The notes beneath the pieces were generated by a model, which had not been told where the DNA came from, made no database searches, and saw nothing but the letters and a program-made list of their open reading frames with translations. From an uncultured Victivallales bacterium (lineage in GTDB: Bacteria; Verrucomicrobiota; Lentisphaeria; Victivallales; UBA1829), in contig CALXRL010000083.1 in NCBI GenBank assembly GCA_944390735.1, positions 1 through 44,743 of the forward strand: DNA of 44,743 nucleotides, given 5' to 3'. The translations under genes and the position numbers were made by a program. Positions 33,513 to 42,104 of the stretch are shown one piece after another; position 1 is the stretch's first letter, and the number at the start of each line of letters is the position of its first letter.

Positions 33513-34031
33513 ATGAAACAGAAACTTTTTTTTGCCGTCTGCGCTTTTTTCCTGCTGACCGCGATTCAGGCGCAGACCGTCTTCAAGACGCCGCAGGAGG
33601 CTGTCCGATACTACGAGGAGCTGGTCGGAACGCTGGCCGGACAGGTGCGCAATCTTCAGGATGAAAATGCAAAGCTCGGCGGAGCCGTCCAGAATCTCCA
33701 GCTCCAGCTGGAGGCCATCGCCCGGAACAATGAGATGCTGACGCGCGACCTCGCGGAACTGCGCAAGCAGATCGCCGCGGATTCCGAAAAACGCGAACAG
33801 CAGCTCGGAAAACTGGCCGACCGCCTCAAGGCCGCCGCCGACACCCCCGCCAAAAACAGCCGGACTGCCGCCACCGTGACGGAATACGAAGTCTACGTGG
33901 TGCAGCGCGGCGCGACTCTTTCCGCGATTTCCAGAGCCTACGGCGTCTCCGTGGATGCCATTCGAAAAGCCAACAATATGACTTCGGATGTCCTGCGTGT
34001 CGGACAGTCGCTGAAAATTCCCCGCAAGTAA
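33513..34031 (+). CDS. secreted LysM-domain protein
   Basis: A 172-residue protein with a signal peptide (residues 1-20), a coiled coil (about 38-108: RNLQDENAKLGGAVQNLQ...) and a C-terminal LysM domain (about 125-170: YEVYVVQRGATLSAISRAYG...VLRVGQSLKIP), which binds peptidoglycan. The arrangement suggests a periplasmic cell-wall-binding protein of unknown role. The start is ATG 33513 with GAGGAG at 8-nt spacing. It stands 6 nt before the aas gene and may share its transcript. Confidence 0.87.
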   Translation: MKQKLFFAVCAFFLLTAIQAQTVFKTPQEAVRYYEELVGTLAGQVRNLQDENAKLGGAVQNLQLQLEAIARNNEMLTRDLAELRKQIAADSEKREQQLGKLADRLKAAADTPAKNSRTAATVTEYEVYVVQRGATLSAISRAYGVSVDAIRKANNMTSDVLRVGQSLKIPRK

Positions 34032-34037
34032 GAGACC

Positions 34038-37000
34038 ATGCGTACGTATCTTTCCTCCACGCCGTACGGCGGACGGGTGCGGCCGCTTCTCTGCGTGCAG
34101 TTTCTCGGCGTGTTCAACGACAACGCCTTTAAAATGCTGGCGATTCTTGCCGTGATCGGTTCCGGAGTCGATCCGTTCCGCGACGCCGCGTTCATGTTCA
34201 CGATCACAATTTTCTATGTCGCACCGTTTGTTCTGCTGACGGCGCCCGCGGGAAAGCTGAGCGACCGGTTTCAGAAACGCTATGTGCTGATTCTGACCAA
34301 AATCTGGGAACTGGGAGTGATGGTGCTGGGTGCGTTCTGTCTGGGAAACGCCGGAGCGTGGGGAGTTGCGCCGTTGCTGGCGGTCATGTTCCTGATGACT
34401 TCGCAGACCTCCTTTTTCAGTCCCGCCTTCAATGGAATTCTTCCGGAGACCTTTTCGGAGCGCGAACTTTCCAAGGCCAACGGCGACATCGGGATGGCGT
34501 CTTTCATTGCCGCCATCACGGGAATCGGCGCGGCGCCGCTGCTGAAGCTCTGTTCGGAGAAGGCGTCGGTCGCGCTGGCGGCGGGCGGATTTCAGGCACC
34601 GGATCCGTTCTTTTTGTCCGGCCTTTGGCTTTCTCTGCTCTCCCTGCTGGGAATCGGATTCGCGTTCCGGGTCATCCCGACCGCGGAATATGAACAGGGA
34701 TTCGAGAAGGAGCGGACGAAACGAGCTCTGATGGAAAGTCTTGTGCTCGGCTGGCGCGCGCTCACGGAACGAAAATCCATCTTTCTGGCGGCGCTCGGCG
34801 ATGCGTTTTTTCTCGGGATCGGAGTCGCGGTTCAGACTCTGCTTGTGATGTTCGCCAAATACGGCCTGAAGGAGTACGGAGGGGATCTGGAGGTGGCGGC
34901 GCTTCAGCTGGCTCCGGCACTGGGCATGGGAACGGGCTGTTATCTCTGCGGACGCCTTTCCGGAAACAAAATTGAACTGGGACTGGTGCCGTACGGCGCG
35001 ATCGGACTGGCCGTTTTTCTGCCGCTGGCCGGATACTGGCCGGGGGAGGCGGCCAGCATCGGAGGTTTGCTGCTTCATCCGCCGGCGCTTCTCTGGCTCT
35101 GTCTGGCCGGAATCTGCAGCGGCTTTTTCGTGATTCCGCTTCGGACCTTTCTTCAGCAGGCGCTGAAACCGGCGGTCCGTGGGGCCGCGCTCGCCTGCTC
35201 GAATGCGATCTGTTTTCTGGTGGTGCTGCTTGCCGCGACGGGCGCTTTTCTGCTTCAGATCGGTTCCATGAAACTGCCGCGGGAGACGCCGGAATGGCTG
35301 ACGGATTTGGCATCCCGGATTCCCTCGTTTTCCCCGGAGCATCTCTTTCTCTGCATTGCGCTTCTGACCCTTGCCGTGACGGGATACGCCATGTTCCTGT
35401 TGCCGGATCTGGCCGTGCGTTTTGCGGTGGTCACGCTGACGCATACTCTGTACCGGGTCCGGATCACCGGCGCGGAGAACATTCCTGAAAGCGGCCCCGT
35501 GCTGCTGGTGGCCAATCACGTGTCGTTTGTGGACGGTCTGCTGATTACCTCCTGCACCTCCCGCAAGATCCGCTTTCTGATGCATGAGGATTTTTACCGG
35601 CATGCGCTGATCCATCCGTTTGCGCGGATCACGGGAGTTATCGAGGTGCCCGCGCGCGGACGTTGCAAAAGCATGAAGGCCATGTTCGGAATTGTCCGCG
35701 AGGCTCTCCGGAACGGCGAGGCGGTCTGCGTCTTCCCGGAGGGAAAAATTACGCGGAACGGACTGATCGACGATTTCAAGGAGGGGTTCTCGCGGATGCT
35801 TCCGCAGGATCGGAAGGTGCCGATTGTTCCGGTCTATCTGGGAATGATCTGGGGAAGCATTTTCTCCTACTATTTCGGCCGTCTCCGATTCCGTCTTCCC
35901 CGTGAGATTCCGTATCCGGCGATCATCTCGTTCGGCAAACCGCTTTCCGGGGAGAACGTCTCCGCGTTCGAGCTCCGTCAGGCGGTCAGCGAGCTGGGGG
36001 CGGAGGCGGAACAGACGCCGCGCAGGGAGGAGCGGACCCTGCATTATCAGCTGGCAAAAGTGGCCTCCCGCCATCCCTTCCGCGTGCTGGTGCAGGATGC
36101 CGGTGGAAAATCGCTGACCGCGTTCCAGCTGCTGGTGGCCTCGATTGTGCTTTCCCGCGAGATCCGGAAACGGGTGCCGGAGGATGTGAAATATGTCGGA
36201 GTGATGCTGCCGAACACGGTGGCGTCGGCGCTTTCCGTGACGGCGGTGCTGATGGCCGACAAGGTGCCGTCGCCTCTGAACTTCACCGCTTCCGCGGAGA
36301 CGCTCGACTGCTCCATCCGGAAAGCCGGAATCACGCTGATTCTGACCAGCCGGAAGTTCCTGCAGAAGATCCGGCGCGATCCGGTCCCCGGAATGGTCTT
36401 TCTGGAGGATGTCGCGGCGGCCATTCCGAAGAAAAACAAGCTCTTCTGGAGCGTGCTGAGCGCCCTTCTTCCGCATCAGGAGCTGATGAATCTGGTGGCG
36501 CCCGTGACTCACCGCAATGTCTTCGGAACGGCCGTTCTGCTGTTTTCGAGCGGGTCCACCGGAGAACCGAAGGGGGTCATGCTTTCGCACCGGAACATCA
36601 ACGGGGATATCTACTCCTTCATGCGCGTGATGGGGTGGTCCCGGAAGGACAAGATCCTGGGGAATCTGCCGCTCTTCCACTCGTTCGGCTTCACGACGGG
36701 CTACTGGATGCCGCTGGCAATCGCGTGCAAGGTGGTGTATGTGGTGTCGCCTCTGGATGCCGTCGCGGTCGGAAACGCGATTGAAACCTACGCATTGACG
36801 ATCTTTCTGGCGACTCCCAGTTTCATGCAGGCTTACATCAAGCGCTGCCGGGCGGAACAGTTCCGGTCGGTGCGTCTGGCGATCGTCGGCGCGGAAAAGC
36901 TGCGGCAGGATATCGCGGAACGCTTCGCCGAAATGACAGACAACCGGATCGTTCTGGTGGAGGGCTACGGATGCACGGAACTCTCCCCGATCGTTTCCAT

Positions 37001-37634
37001 CAACATCGGCAGTTCCATCCTGGAGCTCGGGAAAGTGATCGGGAAAGCCGGAAGCATCGGGTCCCCGATGCCCGGAATCTGTGTGAAAATCGTCGATCCC
37101 GTGACCGGCGTGGAGCTGCCTCCGGACACCGACGGGCTGATGCTGGTCAAGGGGCCCAATGTCATGCAGGGATATCTGAACGATCCCCTTCAGACCGCAA
37201 GGGTGATCGCGAACGGCTGGTACGATACCGGCGACATCGCCCGAATGGACATCGACGGCTACATCACCATCAGCGGCCGCATTTCCCGGTTCAGCAAGAT
37301 CGCCGGAGAGATGGTCCCCCATGAGATGCTCGAATGCGTCATGAATGAACTGAACGGTACCGAGGAGCGCGTCTTCGCCGTGACAGGCATTCCGGATCCC
37401 GGAAAGGGGGAGGCGCTGGTGGTGCTTCACACCTCCGCCATGCGCATGACGCCGGAGGAGATGAATGCCCTGCTGCGGGAACGGTCCATCCCGAATCTCT
37501 GGATTCCCCGCGCGCAGAATTACTGGCTGGTGGACCGCATTCCCGTTCTTGCCAGCGGAAAACTGGACATGATGGAGCTGAATGCCCGAGTCGCATCTCT
37601 CCTTCAGGAACATCGGAATCGGACAGGAAAATGA
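34038..37634 (+). CDS. aas: Aas-like fusion: lysophospholipid transporter, acyltransferase and acyl-ACP synthetase
   Basis: A 1198-residue three-domain membrane protein. Residues about 15-460 are an MFS domain like LplT. Residues about 470-640 are a PlsC-type acyltransferase: NHVSFVD (493-499) is the HX4D box, and FPEGKITRNG is motif III. Residues about 660-1190 are an AMP-forming acyl-ACP/acyl-CoA synthetase: SSGSTGEPKG (837-846) P-loop, GYGCTELSP and YDTGDIARMD. Together these import lysophospholipids and re-acylate them, acting at the inner membrane. The same fusion is found in many Gram-negatives. The start follows GTAAGAGACC; no close SD-like site is obvious. The next gene starts 99 nt later. 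Confidence 0.92.
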   Translation: MRTYLSSTPYGGRVRPLLCVQFLGVFNDNAFKMLAILAVIGSGVDPFRDAAFMFTITIFYVAPFVLLTAPAGKLSDRFQKRYVLILTKIWELGVMVLGAFCLGNAGAWGVAPLLAVMFLMTSQTSFFSPAFNGILPETFSERELSKANGDIGMASFIAAITGIGAAPLLKLCSEKASVALAAGGFQAPDPFFLSGLWLSLLSLLGIGFAFRVIPTAEYEQGFEKERTKRALMESLVLGWRALTERKSIFLAALGDAFFLGIGVAVQTLLVMFAKYGLKEYGGDLEVAALQLAPALGMGTGCYLCGRLSGNKIELGLVPYGAIGLAVFLPLAGYWPGEAASIGGLLLHPPALLWLCLAGICSGFFVIPLRTFLQQALKPAVRGAALACSNAICFLVVLLAATGAFLLQIGSMKLPRETPEWLTDLASRIPSFSPEHLFLCIALLTLAVTGYAMFLLPDLAVRFAVVTLTHTLYRVRITGAENIPESGPVLLVANHVSFVDGLLITSCTSRKIRFLMHEDFYRHALIHPFARITGVIEVPARGRCKSMKAMFGIVREALRNGEAVCVFPEGKITRNGLIDDFKEGFSRMLPQDRKVPIVPVYLGMIWGSIFSYYFGRLRFRLPREIPYPAIISFGKPLSGENVSAFELRQAVSELGAEAEQTPRREERTLHYQLAKVASRHPFRVLVQDAGGKSLTAFQLLVASIVLSREIRKRVPEDVKYVGVMLPNTVASALSVTAVLMADKVPSPLNFTASAETLDCSIRKAGITLILTSRKFLQKIRRDPVPGMVFLEDVAAAIPKKNKLFWSVLSALLPHQELMNLVAPVTHRNVFGTAVLLFSSGSTGEPKGVMLSHRNINGDIYSFMRVMGWSRKDKILGNLPLFHSFGFTTGYWMPLAIACKVVYVVSPLDAVAVGNAIETYALTIFLATPSFMQAYIKRCRAEQFRSVRLAIVGAEKLRQDIAERFAEMTDNRIVLVEGYGCTELSPIVSINIGSSILELGKVIGKAGSIGSPMPGICVKIVDPVTGVELPPDTDGLMLVKGPNVMQGYLNDPLQTARVIANGWYDTGDIARMDIDGYITISGRISRFSKIAGEMVPHEMLECVMNELNGTEERVFAVTGIPDPGKGEALVVLHTSAMRMTPEEMNALLRERSIPNLWIPRAQNYWLVDRIPVLASGKLDMMELNARVASLLQEHRNRTGK

Positions 37635-37648
37635 GAAGGCTCTTCGAA

Positions 37649-37668
37649 CCGGAGGGAACGGTCTCCGG
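37649..37668. promoter_or_regulatory. small inverted repeat before the LacI gene
   Basis: CCGGAG-N8-CTCCGG in the 99-nt gap before the LacI regulator; could be an operator or a weak hairpin. No T-run follows. Confidence 0.3.
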
Positions 37669-37733
37669 AAAAGAAAAACGCGGAAATCCTTCGGCGGAAC
37701 CAGACTGGAACGGAAGAAGGAAGAGAGGAACGC

Positions 37734-38741
37734 ATGGTCACCATTGAGGATGTTGCAAAACGCGCCGGCGTGCCGGAGAAAACCGCGGCCCGCGCTCTCG
37801 CCGGACTCACCATGGGAAAACGGCGCGACGCCAGGGAACGGGCGGAACGGGTTCTGAAGGCCGCGGCGGAGCTGGGGTATCAGCCGTCGAACATTGCGCG
37901 CGCCCTCCGGCAGGGGAAAACGAAAACGCTGGGACTGATTACCGGAAGATTGACCAATCTCTATTTTGCCGCCGTCGCCGAAGTCGCCATGGATGAGGCG
38001 GCCCGGGCGGGATACCGGCTGCTGATCGAAATCTCGCGCTGGGAGTCGGAACGGACCTATCAATGCGTCAAGGATTTTCTCAGCTACCGGGTGGACGGTC
38101 TTCTCTTCACCTCCAGCGTTCCTTCCGACAACGAACACTTTTACAAGCTGCTTGCGGAGCGCCATTTTCCGCTGGTCGCGCTTCTTCCGGGCACGCTGAA
38201 CTTCACCTCCGTATACAGCGATTACACGGAGACGTTTCCCGAAGCGATCCGGTATCTGGCCGAACGGGGTAACCGGAGCGTTCTGTTCGTGCTCCCTCCC
38301 GGACGCGCCGTGCTGAACAAGGTGTACAGCCGCAATTTCGAGGAGGCGTGCAGAATCGCCGGCATCCGCGGGGAAACGGTCGATTCCGCCAATTTCGACG
38401 AGGTTGATATCATTCCCGAACGGATGCGTCCGGAATCCGTGGTCATTTTCGGAAAGTACTCCCTGAAACATTTTGTGAAGCACGCCAGACGGATTCCGGG
38501 CTACCGGCCGGATATCATCGGCTTTTACAACGAATGGACCTGGTCCGAACATCCCGAAGAGGTGGTCGGGGTCCTGTTCGCCGACGAGGAGAGTCTGGTC
38601 CGTACCGCGGTCCGGGAGCTGATCGCTCAGATCGAACTGAAGGAGCCGGTTCACAACATCTCCTTTTCCACACAGTTCTATCCGGCGGAGAAGTTCGATC
38701 AGATTCAAAGTCTCAATCTGGATCTCGACTATCTCTCCTGA
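37734..38741 (+). CDS. LacI-family transcription regulator
   Basis: A 335-residue regulator. Residues 1-55 form the LacI HTH with hinge helix (VTIEDVAKRAGVPEKTAARAL, then YQPSNIARALR). The rest is a sugar-binding sensor (TKTLGLITGRLTNLYFAAVAE, then FADEESLVRTAVRELIAQIE). The HTH recognition helix starts EKTAARAL, not the usual 'TVSRVL', so DNA specificity may be unusual. The start ATG has AGAGG 6 nt upstream. Its likely target is the downstream secreted deacetylase-like gene, whose own promoter lies 37 nt after this stop codon (inference). Confidence 0.88.
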   Translation: MVTIEDVAKRAGVPEKTAARALAGLTMGKRRDARERAERVLKAAAELGYQPSNIARALRQGKTKTLGLITGRLTNLYFAAVAEVAMDEAARAGYRLLIEISRWESERTYQCVKDFLSYRVDGLLFTSSVPSDNEHFYKLLAERHFPLVALLPGTLNFTSVYSDYTETFPEAIRYLAERGNRSVLFVLPPGRAVLNKVYSRNFEEACRIAGIRGETVDSANFDEVDIIPERMRPESVVIFGKYSLKHFVKHARRIPGYRPDIIGFYNEWTWSEHPEEVVGVLFADEESLVRTAVRELIAQIELKEPVHNISFSTQFYPAEKFDQIQSLNLDLDYLS

Positions 38742-38777
38742 TTTCAACACGGCATTTCTCTTTTTTTCCGTCCCCTC

Positions 38778-38806
38778 TTGACAGAAGCGGGGAGCGCGTG
38801 TAAAAT
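38778..38806 (+). promoter_or_regulatory. strong promoter of the deacetylase-like gene
   Basis: Perfect TTGACA (38778-38783), 17-nt spacer, TAAAAT (38801-38806). The leader is about 170 nt. Confidence 0.75.
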
Positions 38807-38835
38807 GAAAGTCGGATTGATCCCGAAGTGCGGAG

Positions 38836-38861
38836 CCGTTTTCCTTTCTTCCGGAAAACGG
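38836..38861 (+). promoter_or_regulatory. leader stem-loop or operator
   Basis: CCGTTTTCC-N8-GGAAAACGG, a perfect 9-bp inverted repeat about 25 nt after the predicted transcription start. It could be an RNA hairpin or the LacI-family operator. No T-run follows, so it is not a simple terminator. Confidence 0.5.
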
Positions 38862-38982
38862 ACGTCGGGAATTCATGCCGTGGCGGATGAGCATCCGTAC
38901 CGTCGGAAGAAAAAGGCGGGACCGATCGTCGGACGGAACTCAAAAGTCATACTCAAATCAACGAAGGAAAGGAATCCCGTTT

Positions 38983-40527
38983 ATGCGAAACTCTTTGACC
39001 CTGACTCTTTTTCTGTTTGCCGGAGTCTCCCTGTTTTCTGCCGAGGCGCGTCCGGTTCCGAAAACCGGTGGCGTCTGTTTCCGCTTTGATGACAACAAAC
39101 CGCCCGAACAGTGGCGGATGATGGGGGAACTCTTTGAACGGTACGGTTATCGCATGAGTCTTGCGCTGGTGTCTCAGGAGTTGAATGAAAATCACGCGCG
39201 GGTGCTGCGGGAGCTGGCGGGGAAAGGTCACAGTCTGATGGATCATCTGCCCAATCATGCCGTGTACCGGATCCGGGCGCGGACGCCTCGGGAGTTCGAG
39301 GAGTATTCCCGGCTGCCGTTCGTCGATCACGCCGATCCGAAGAACCGCCAGGTCTGTTTCCGGTATGAACTGAATCGGGAGCATCCGCGGAACAAACGCT
39401 TCCGCGCGTCGATCCGCGGCGGGGTCCTCTGCGCCTTTCCGGACTCCATGAAACGGGAACTGGGATCCACACGCAAGATTCTGATGCCGTCAGACGGGAA
39501 GGTGTATGGAATCCGCATCCGCAACGGAGAGCGTCGGCTGGCGGATTTCTGGGGCGGAAAGGCAATTCCGCCCGATCAGGAGAATGCGGAGTTCGTTCTG
39601 CTTGCCGCCAATGCGGCGATTCAGCCGTCGGATGCGCTTCTCCGGTTTCTCGGGTCGGTGAGTCGTGCGAACTTCCAGGCCGCCGGACTGCCTGTTCCCC
39701 GCTCCTGGATCCAGCCGGGCGGATGGGAGTGTTTTGTCTCCGCGGAAAAAATCTCCGGAATCTACGGCCGGGAGTTCGGATACCGGTCCGCCGACTGCGT
39801 TCCGGGAAGTTCGCGCCTGAACTGCTTCTTCAACGATCCCGCTTCCGGAATTCAGCGGTTTCGTATGCGTCCCGATTTTACCGGACTTGACAATGGACAG
39901 GATATTCCCGCCATGAAACGGAAAATCGCCGAATCCCTTGCAAAGCATCAGGTGAAAATTTTCATCTCGCATATGTGGGTTCAGCGCGTCAAGGGCGGAT
40001 GGGACGCCTATTTCAAAGGCTATGAGGAGCTGCTTGCTTGGCTGAAAGAGTGTCGCATCCCCGTCCGGACCCAGGAGGAGTGGGCGGAAATTCTCTACTC
40101 CGCACCCGCCGAGTCCGGAGGAAACGTCATGCCGTCGTTTTCCACCGATCTGGACGCGGACGGAATTCCCGACGGCTATGAACTCCGCACCGGCGCCAAA
40201 GCCGATGTGAAGTCCGGAACCATCACCCTTCCTCCCGGAGGCCAGGTGCTTCTTTCCGATCTCGGCGGACTGGAAAAGGGGGTGAACCGTTTTGCCCTCT
40301 CCGTCCGGGGAGAAGCGGGAACGGAGGTGAATCTGACCTTTTCCTTTGCCGTCCGATCCGGGAAAAACAGGACGGAGTCGCGGCGCTTCCGGCTGACCGG
40401 CGGCGCCTGGGAGACTCTCAAAGGAACCGTGCCGGTGAATCCGGAAGCCGTGACACTTCAATACCGCATCCGGCGTTCCGGCGGAAACGGCGAACTTGAG
40501 ATCCGCAATCCGGTCCTCGTTCCGTAA
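38983..40527 (+). CDS. secreted polysaccharide-deacetylase-like protein
   Basis: A 514-residue protein with a signal peptide (1-20). The N-terminal region resembles the NodB deacetylase fold: FRFDDN (33-38) is like motif 1 (TFDD), and DHLPNH (87-92) provides the H-X3-H zinc pair of motif 2. Later motifs could not be placed with certainty, so activity is tentative. Residues about 389-401 (DLDADGIPDGYEL) form a calcium-binding thrombospondin type 3-like repeat, followed by a beta-rich C-terminal domain that may bind carbohydrate (GGQVLLSDLGGLEKGVNRFA...). The start is ATG 38983 with GGAAAGGA upstream. It lies downstream of the LacI regulator and has its own promoter. Confidence 0.7.
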   Translation: MRNSLTLTLFLFAGVSLFSAEARPVPKTGGVCFRFDDNKPPEQWRMMGELFERYGYRMSLALVSQELNENHARVLRELAGKGHSLMDHLPNHAVYRIRARTPREFEEYSRLPFVDHADPKNRQVCFRYELNREHPRNKRFRASIRGGVLCAFPDSMKRELGSTRKILMPSDGKVYGIRIRNGERRLADFWGGKAIPPDQENAEFVLLAANAAIQPSDALLRFLGSVSRANFQAAGLPVPRSWIQPGGWECFVSAEKISGIYGREFGYRSADCVPGSSRLNCFFNDPASGIQRFRMRPDFTGLDNGQDIPAMKRKIAESLAKHQVKIFISHMWVQRVKGGWDAYFKGYEELLAWLKECRIPVRTQEEWAEILYSAPAESGGNVMPSFSTDLDADGIPDGYELRTGAKADVKSGTITLPPGGQVLLSDLGGLEKGVNRFALSVRGEAGTEVNLTFSFAVRSGKNRTESRRFRLTGGAWETLKGTVPVNPEAVTLQYRIRRSGGNGELEIRNPVLVP

Positions 40528-40550
40528 CCGTCAGTTCCCCCTGCGGCCAG

Positions 40551-40580
40551 AAAAAAACTCCCGTCCGTCAGAACGGGAGT
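40551..40580 (-). terminator. intrinsic terminator of the IclR-PNPOx unit
   Basis: On the minus strand ACTCCCGT-N8-ACGGGAGT is a perfect 8-bp stem (40580-40557) followed by seven T. It lies between convergent genes. Confidence 0.85.
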
Positions 40581-40618
40581 CCGCGGAAGAGAAAAAAGGT
40601 CGTTTCATGCGGAGCGGA

Positions 40619-41119
40619 TCAGGATTCGGGGCGGACCCCCGGTCCGGGATTCTGCTTTCCGGAGATGGAGGAGACCGTCATTTTCAGAATCGCCGTGTGC
40701 CGGACGACCGCTTCCGGCACTTCAAAGGGCTGGTCGCCGATGAAATGTTTCATAAGCAGTTTCAACGCATGATACTTCTCTTCCAGATCGTCGATCCGTT
40801 CCACGGTGCCTTCGGCGGCGACGGAGGAGTAAAACATGGTCCAGTATTTCTGTCCGTTCTTTTCCCCCTCGTGGAATTGTGTTCCGGTCTCCGCGAAGAA
40901 ATAGGCGGAGGGATTCCGGCGGATGCAGTCCATTTTCCGTCCCTCCTGCGCGGCATGAAAATAGAGGGTGAGCACGCCGTCGACGACTTCGTGACCGAAA
41001 TTCATCGTGATGCCGTAGGGTTTTCCGCCGTCGCACAGGGCGAGATGACCGTATTCGAGTTTGTCGAGAATTCCGTAAATGACGGAAATGTCTTTGATTT
41101 CGCGATCTTTTCTTCGCAT
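40619..41119 (-). CDS. pyridoxamine 5'-phosphate oxidase-family (FMN-binding split barrel) protein
   Basis: A 166-residue protein of the PNPOx-like, NimA-type group: GHLALCDGGKPYGITMNFGHEV and LTLYFHAAQEGRKMDCIRRNPSAYFFAE are the typical strands around the flavin site. Such proteins bind FMN or F420 and act as oxidases or reductases on various small molecules; the substrate is unknown. The start is ATG 41119, not 41137, because AAGGAGA lies 7 nt before it. It follows the IclR gene with a 14-nt gap and shares its transcript and terminator. Confidence 0.82.
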   Translation of the reverse strand: MRRKDREIKDISVIYGILDKLEYGHLALCDGGKPYGITMNFGHEVVDGVLTLYFHAAQEGRKMDCIRRNPSAYFFAETGTQFHEGEKNGQKYWTMFYSSVAAEGTVERIDDLEEKYHALKLLMKHFIGDQPFEVPEAVVRHTAILKMTVSSISGKQNPGPGVRPES

Positions 41120-41133
41120 TGGAAGTCTCCTTT

Positions 41134-41898
41134 TCATCCGTGGTATTCGGAGGATATTTTTTCCGCGGTCTCTTTGACCAGCCGGGCGAATTCATCGGTT
41201 TTGTCCCGGAGATAGAGTTCGGACCCGGAGACGCTGATTCCGGCGACCGCCGTTCCCGCATAGTTCAGCACGGGAGCCGCCAGACAGTAGACTCCGCGCT
41301 CATGTTCACAATTGTCGACGGCATATCCGCGCTTCCGGATTTCCGCGAGTTCCCGTTTCAAAGCGTCCGGCGTCCGGATCGTCTGCTCCGTGAACGGGAC
41401 GAAGCGGATTTTCCGGCAGAGTTCCTCGATCTGCGATTCCGGAAGAAACGCGAGAATCGCTTTCCCGATGCCGGTGCAGTAAAGAGGACTGCAATTGCCG
41501 ATCAGCGACCCCATCCGGACCGGCCGGACCCCTTCAACCTTGTCTACATACAGAATGCACTCGTCCTTCAGCTCCGCCAGATGCACCGTTTCCATGGTTT
41601 TCGCCGAGAGCTCCGCCAGAAGCGGACGCGAGATTTTCAGCAGCGGATTCTGCGCCGCCGCAAGATTTCCAAGCCTCGCCAGTCCCAGGCCGAGGGAGTA
41701 GCGCGACCCGGAACTGCGCAGATATCCCTTCTCCACCAGAAACTTCAGCATTCGGAACGTGGTGCTGGTTGGAAAACCGCACGCTTCCGCAATCTCCCGG
41801 CCTTTGAGTCCGGAACGGCTTCTGGCCACCAGTTCGATGAGGTCGAAGAGTTTTGAAAAACTCTTGTCACCATCTTTGATCTGCGTTCTGTCTGTCAT
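41134..41898 (-). CDS. IclR-family transcription regulator
   Basis: A 254-residue IclR-type regulator. The winged HTH is in residues about 10-75 (KLFDLIELVARSRSGLKGREIAEACGFPTSTTFRML). The ligand-binding C-terminal domain has VHLAELKDECILYVDKVEG and CTGIGKAILAFLP, typical of KdgR-like members that sense 2-keto-3-deoxygluconate or related acids. The ATG 41898 has AGGA 8 nt upstream. It is divergent from the sugar-acid genes and shares with them a palindrome that overlaps both -35 elements, so direct control is likely (inference). Confidence 0.9.
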   Translation of the reverse strand: MTDRTQIKDGDKSFSKLFDLIELVARSRSGLKGREIAEACGFPTSTTFRMLKFLVEKGYLRSSGSRYSLGLGLARLGNLAAAQNPLLKISRPLLAELSAKTMETVHLAELKDECILYVDKVEGVRPVRMGSLIGNCSPLYCTGIGKAILAFLPESQIEELCRKIRFVPFTEQTIRTPDALKRELAEIRKRGYAVDNCEHERGVYCLAAPVLNYAGTAVAGISVSGSELYLRDKTDEFARLVKETAEKISSEYHG

Positions 41899-41972
41899 CG
41901 TTCGATCCTGCCCGCGGACGAAGCGGAAGAGCTCTCTTTCGCCACGGTTCTTCCCTTTCTGTATTCCCTCAT

Positions 41973-42000
41973 AAATTACCGTTTTTTTCCCGGAAATCAA
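41973..42000 (-). promoter_or_regulatory. promoter of the IclR-PNPOx unit
   Basis: On the minus strand: TTGATT (42000-41995), 16-nt spacer, TAATTT (41978-41973). The -35 overlaps the operator. Confidence 0.55.
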
Positions 42001-42013
42001 ACGTTTCCGTTTG
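41998..42013. promoter_or_regulatory. candidate IclR operator, CAAACG-N4-CGTTTG
   Basis: A perfect 6-bp inverted repeat (CAAACG-tttc-CGTTTG) that overlaps the -35 elements of both divergent promoters. A nested GGAAA-N7-TTTCC is also present. Confidence 0.6.
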
Positions 42014-42039
42014 CATTTTCCGTTTCCTTCCGTTAATTT
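42011..42039 (+). promoter_or_regulatory. promoter of the KDG-kinase/dehydratase unit
   Basis: TTGCAT (42011-42016), 17-nt spacer, TAATTT (42034-42039). The -10 is weak; TAATAT (42039-42044) is an alternative. Confidence 0.45.
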
Positions 42040-42104
42040 AATATTGTAAGAATAAATTCTCATGATATAAGAAAAAAAACAAAAACACTCAGGAGACAGT
42101 GAAA

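Noticed and set aside
33489..38894. Minus-strand open frame of 1801 codons opposite the LysM, aas and LacI genes
   Set aside because: It is antisense to three strongly supported genes, has low-complexity His/Arg/Gln-rich translation and no motifs or binding site. It stays open because the sense genes rarely use codons whose complement is a stop.
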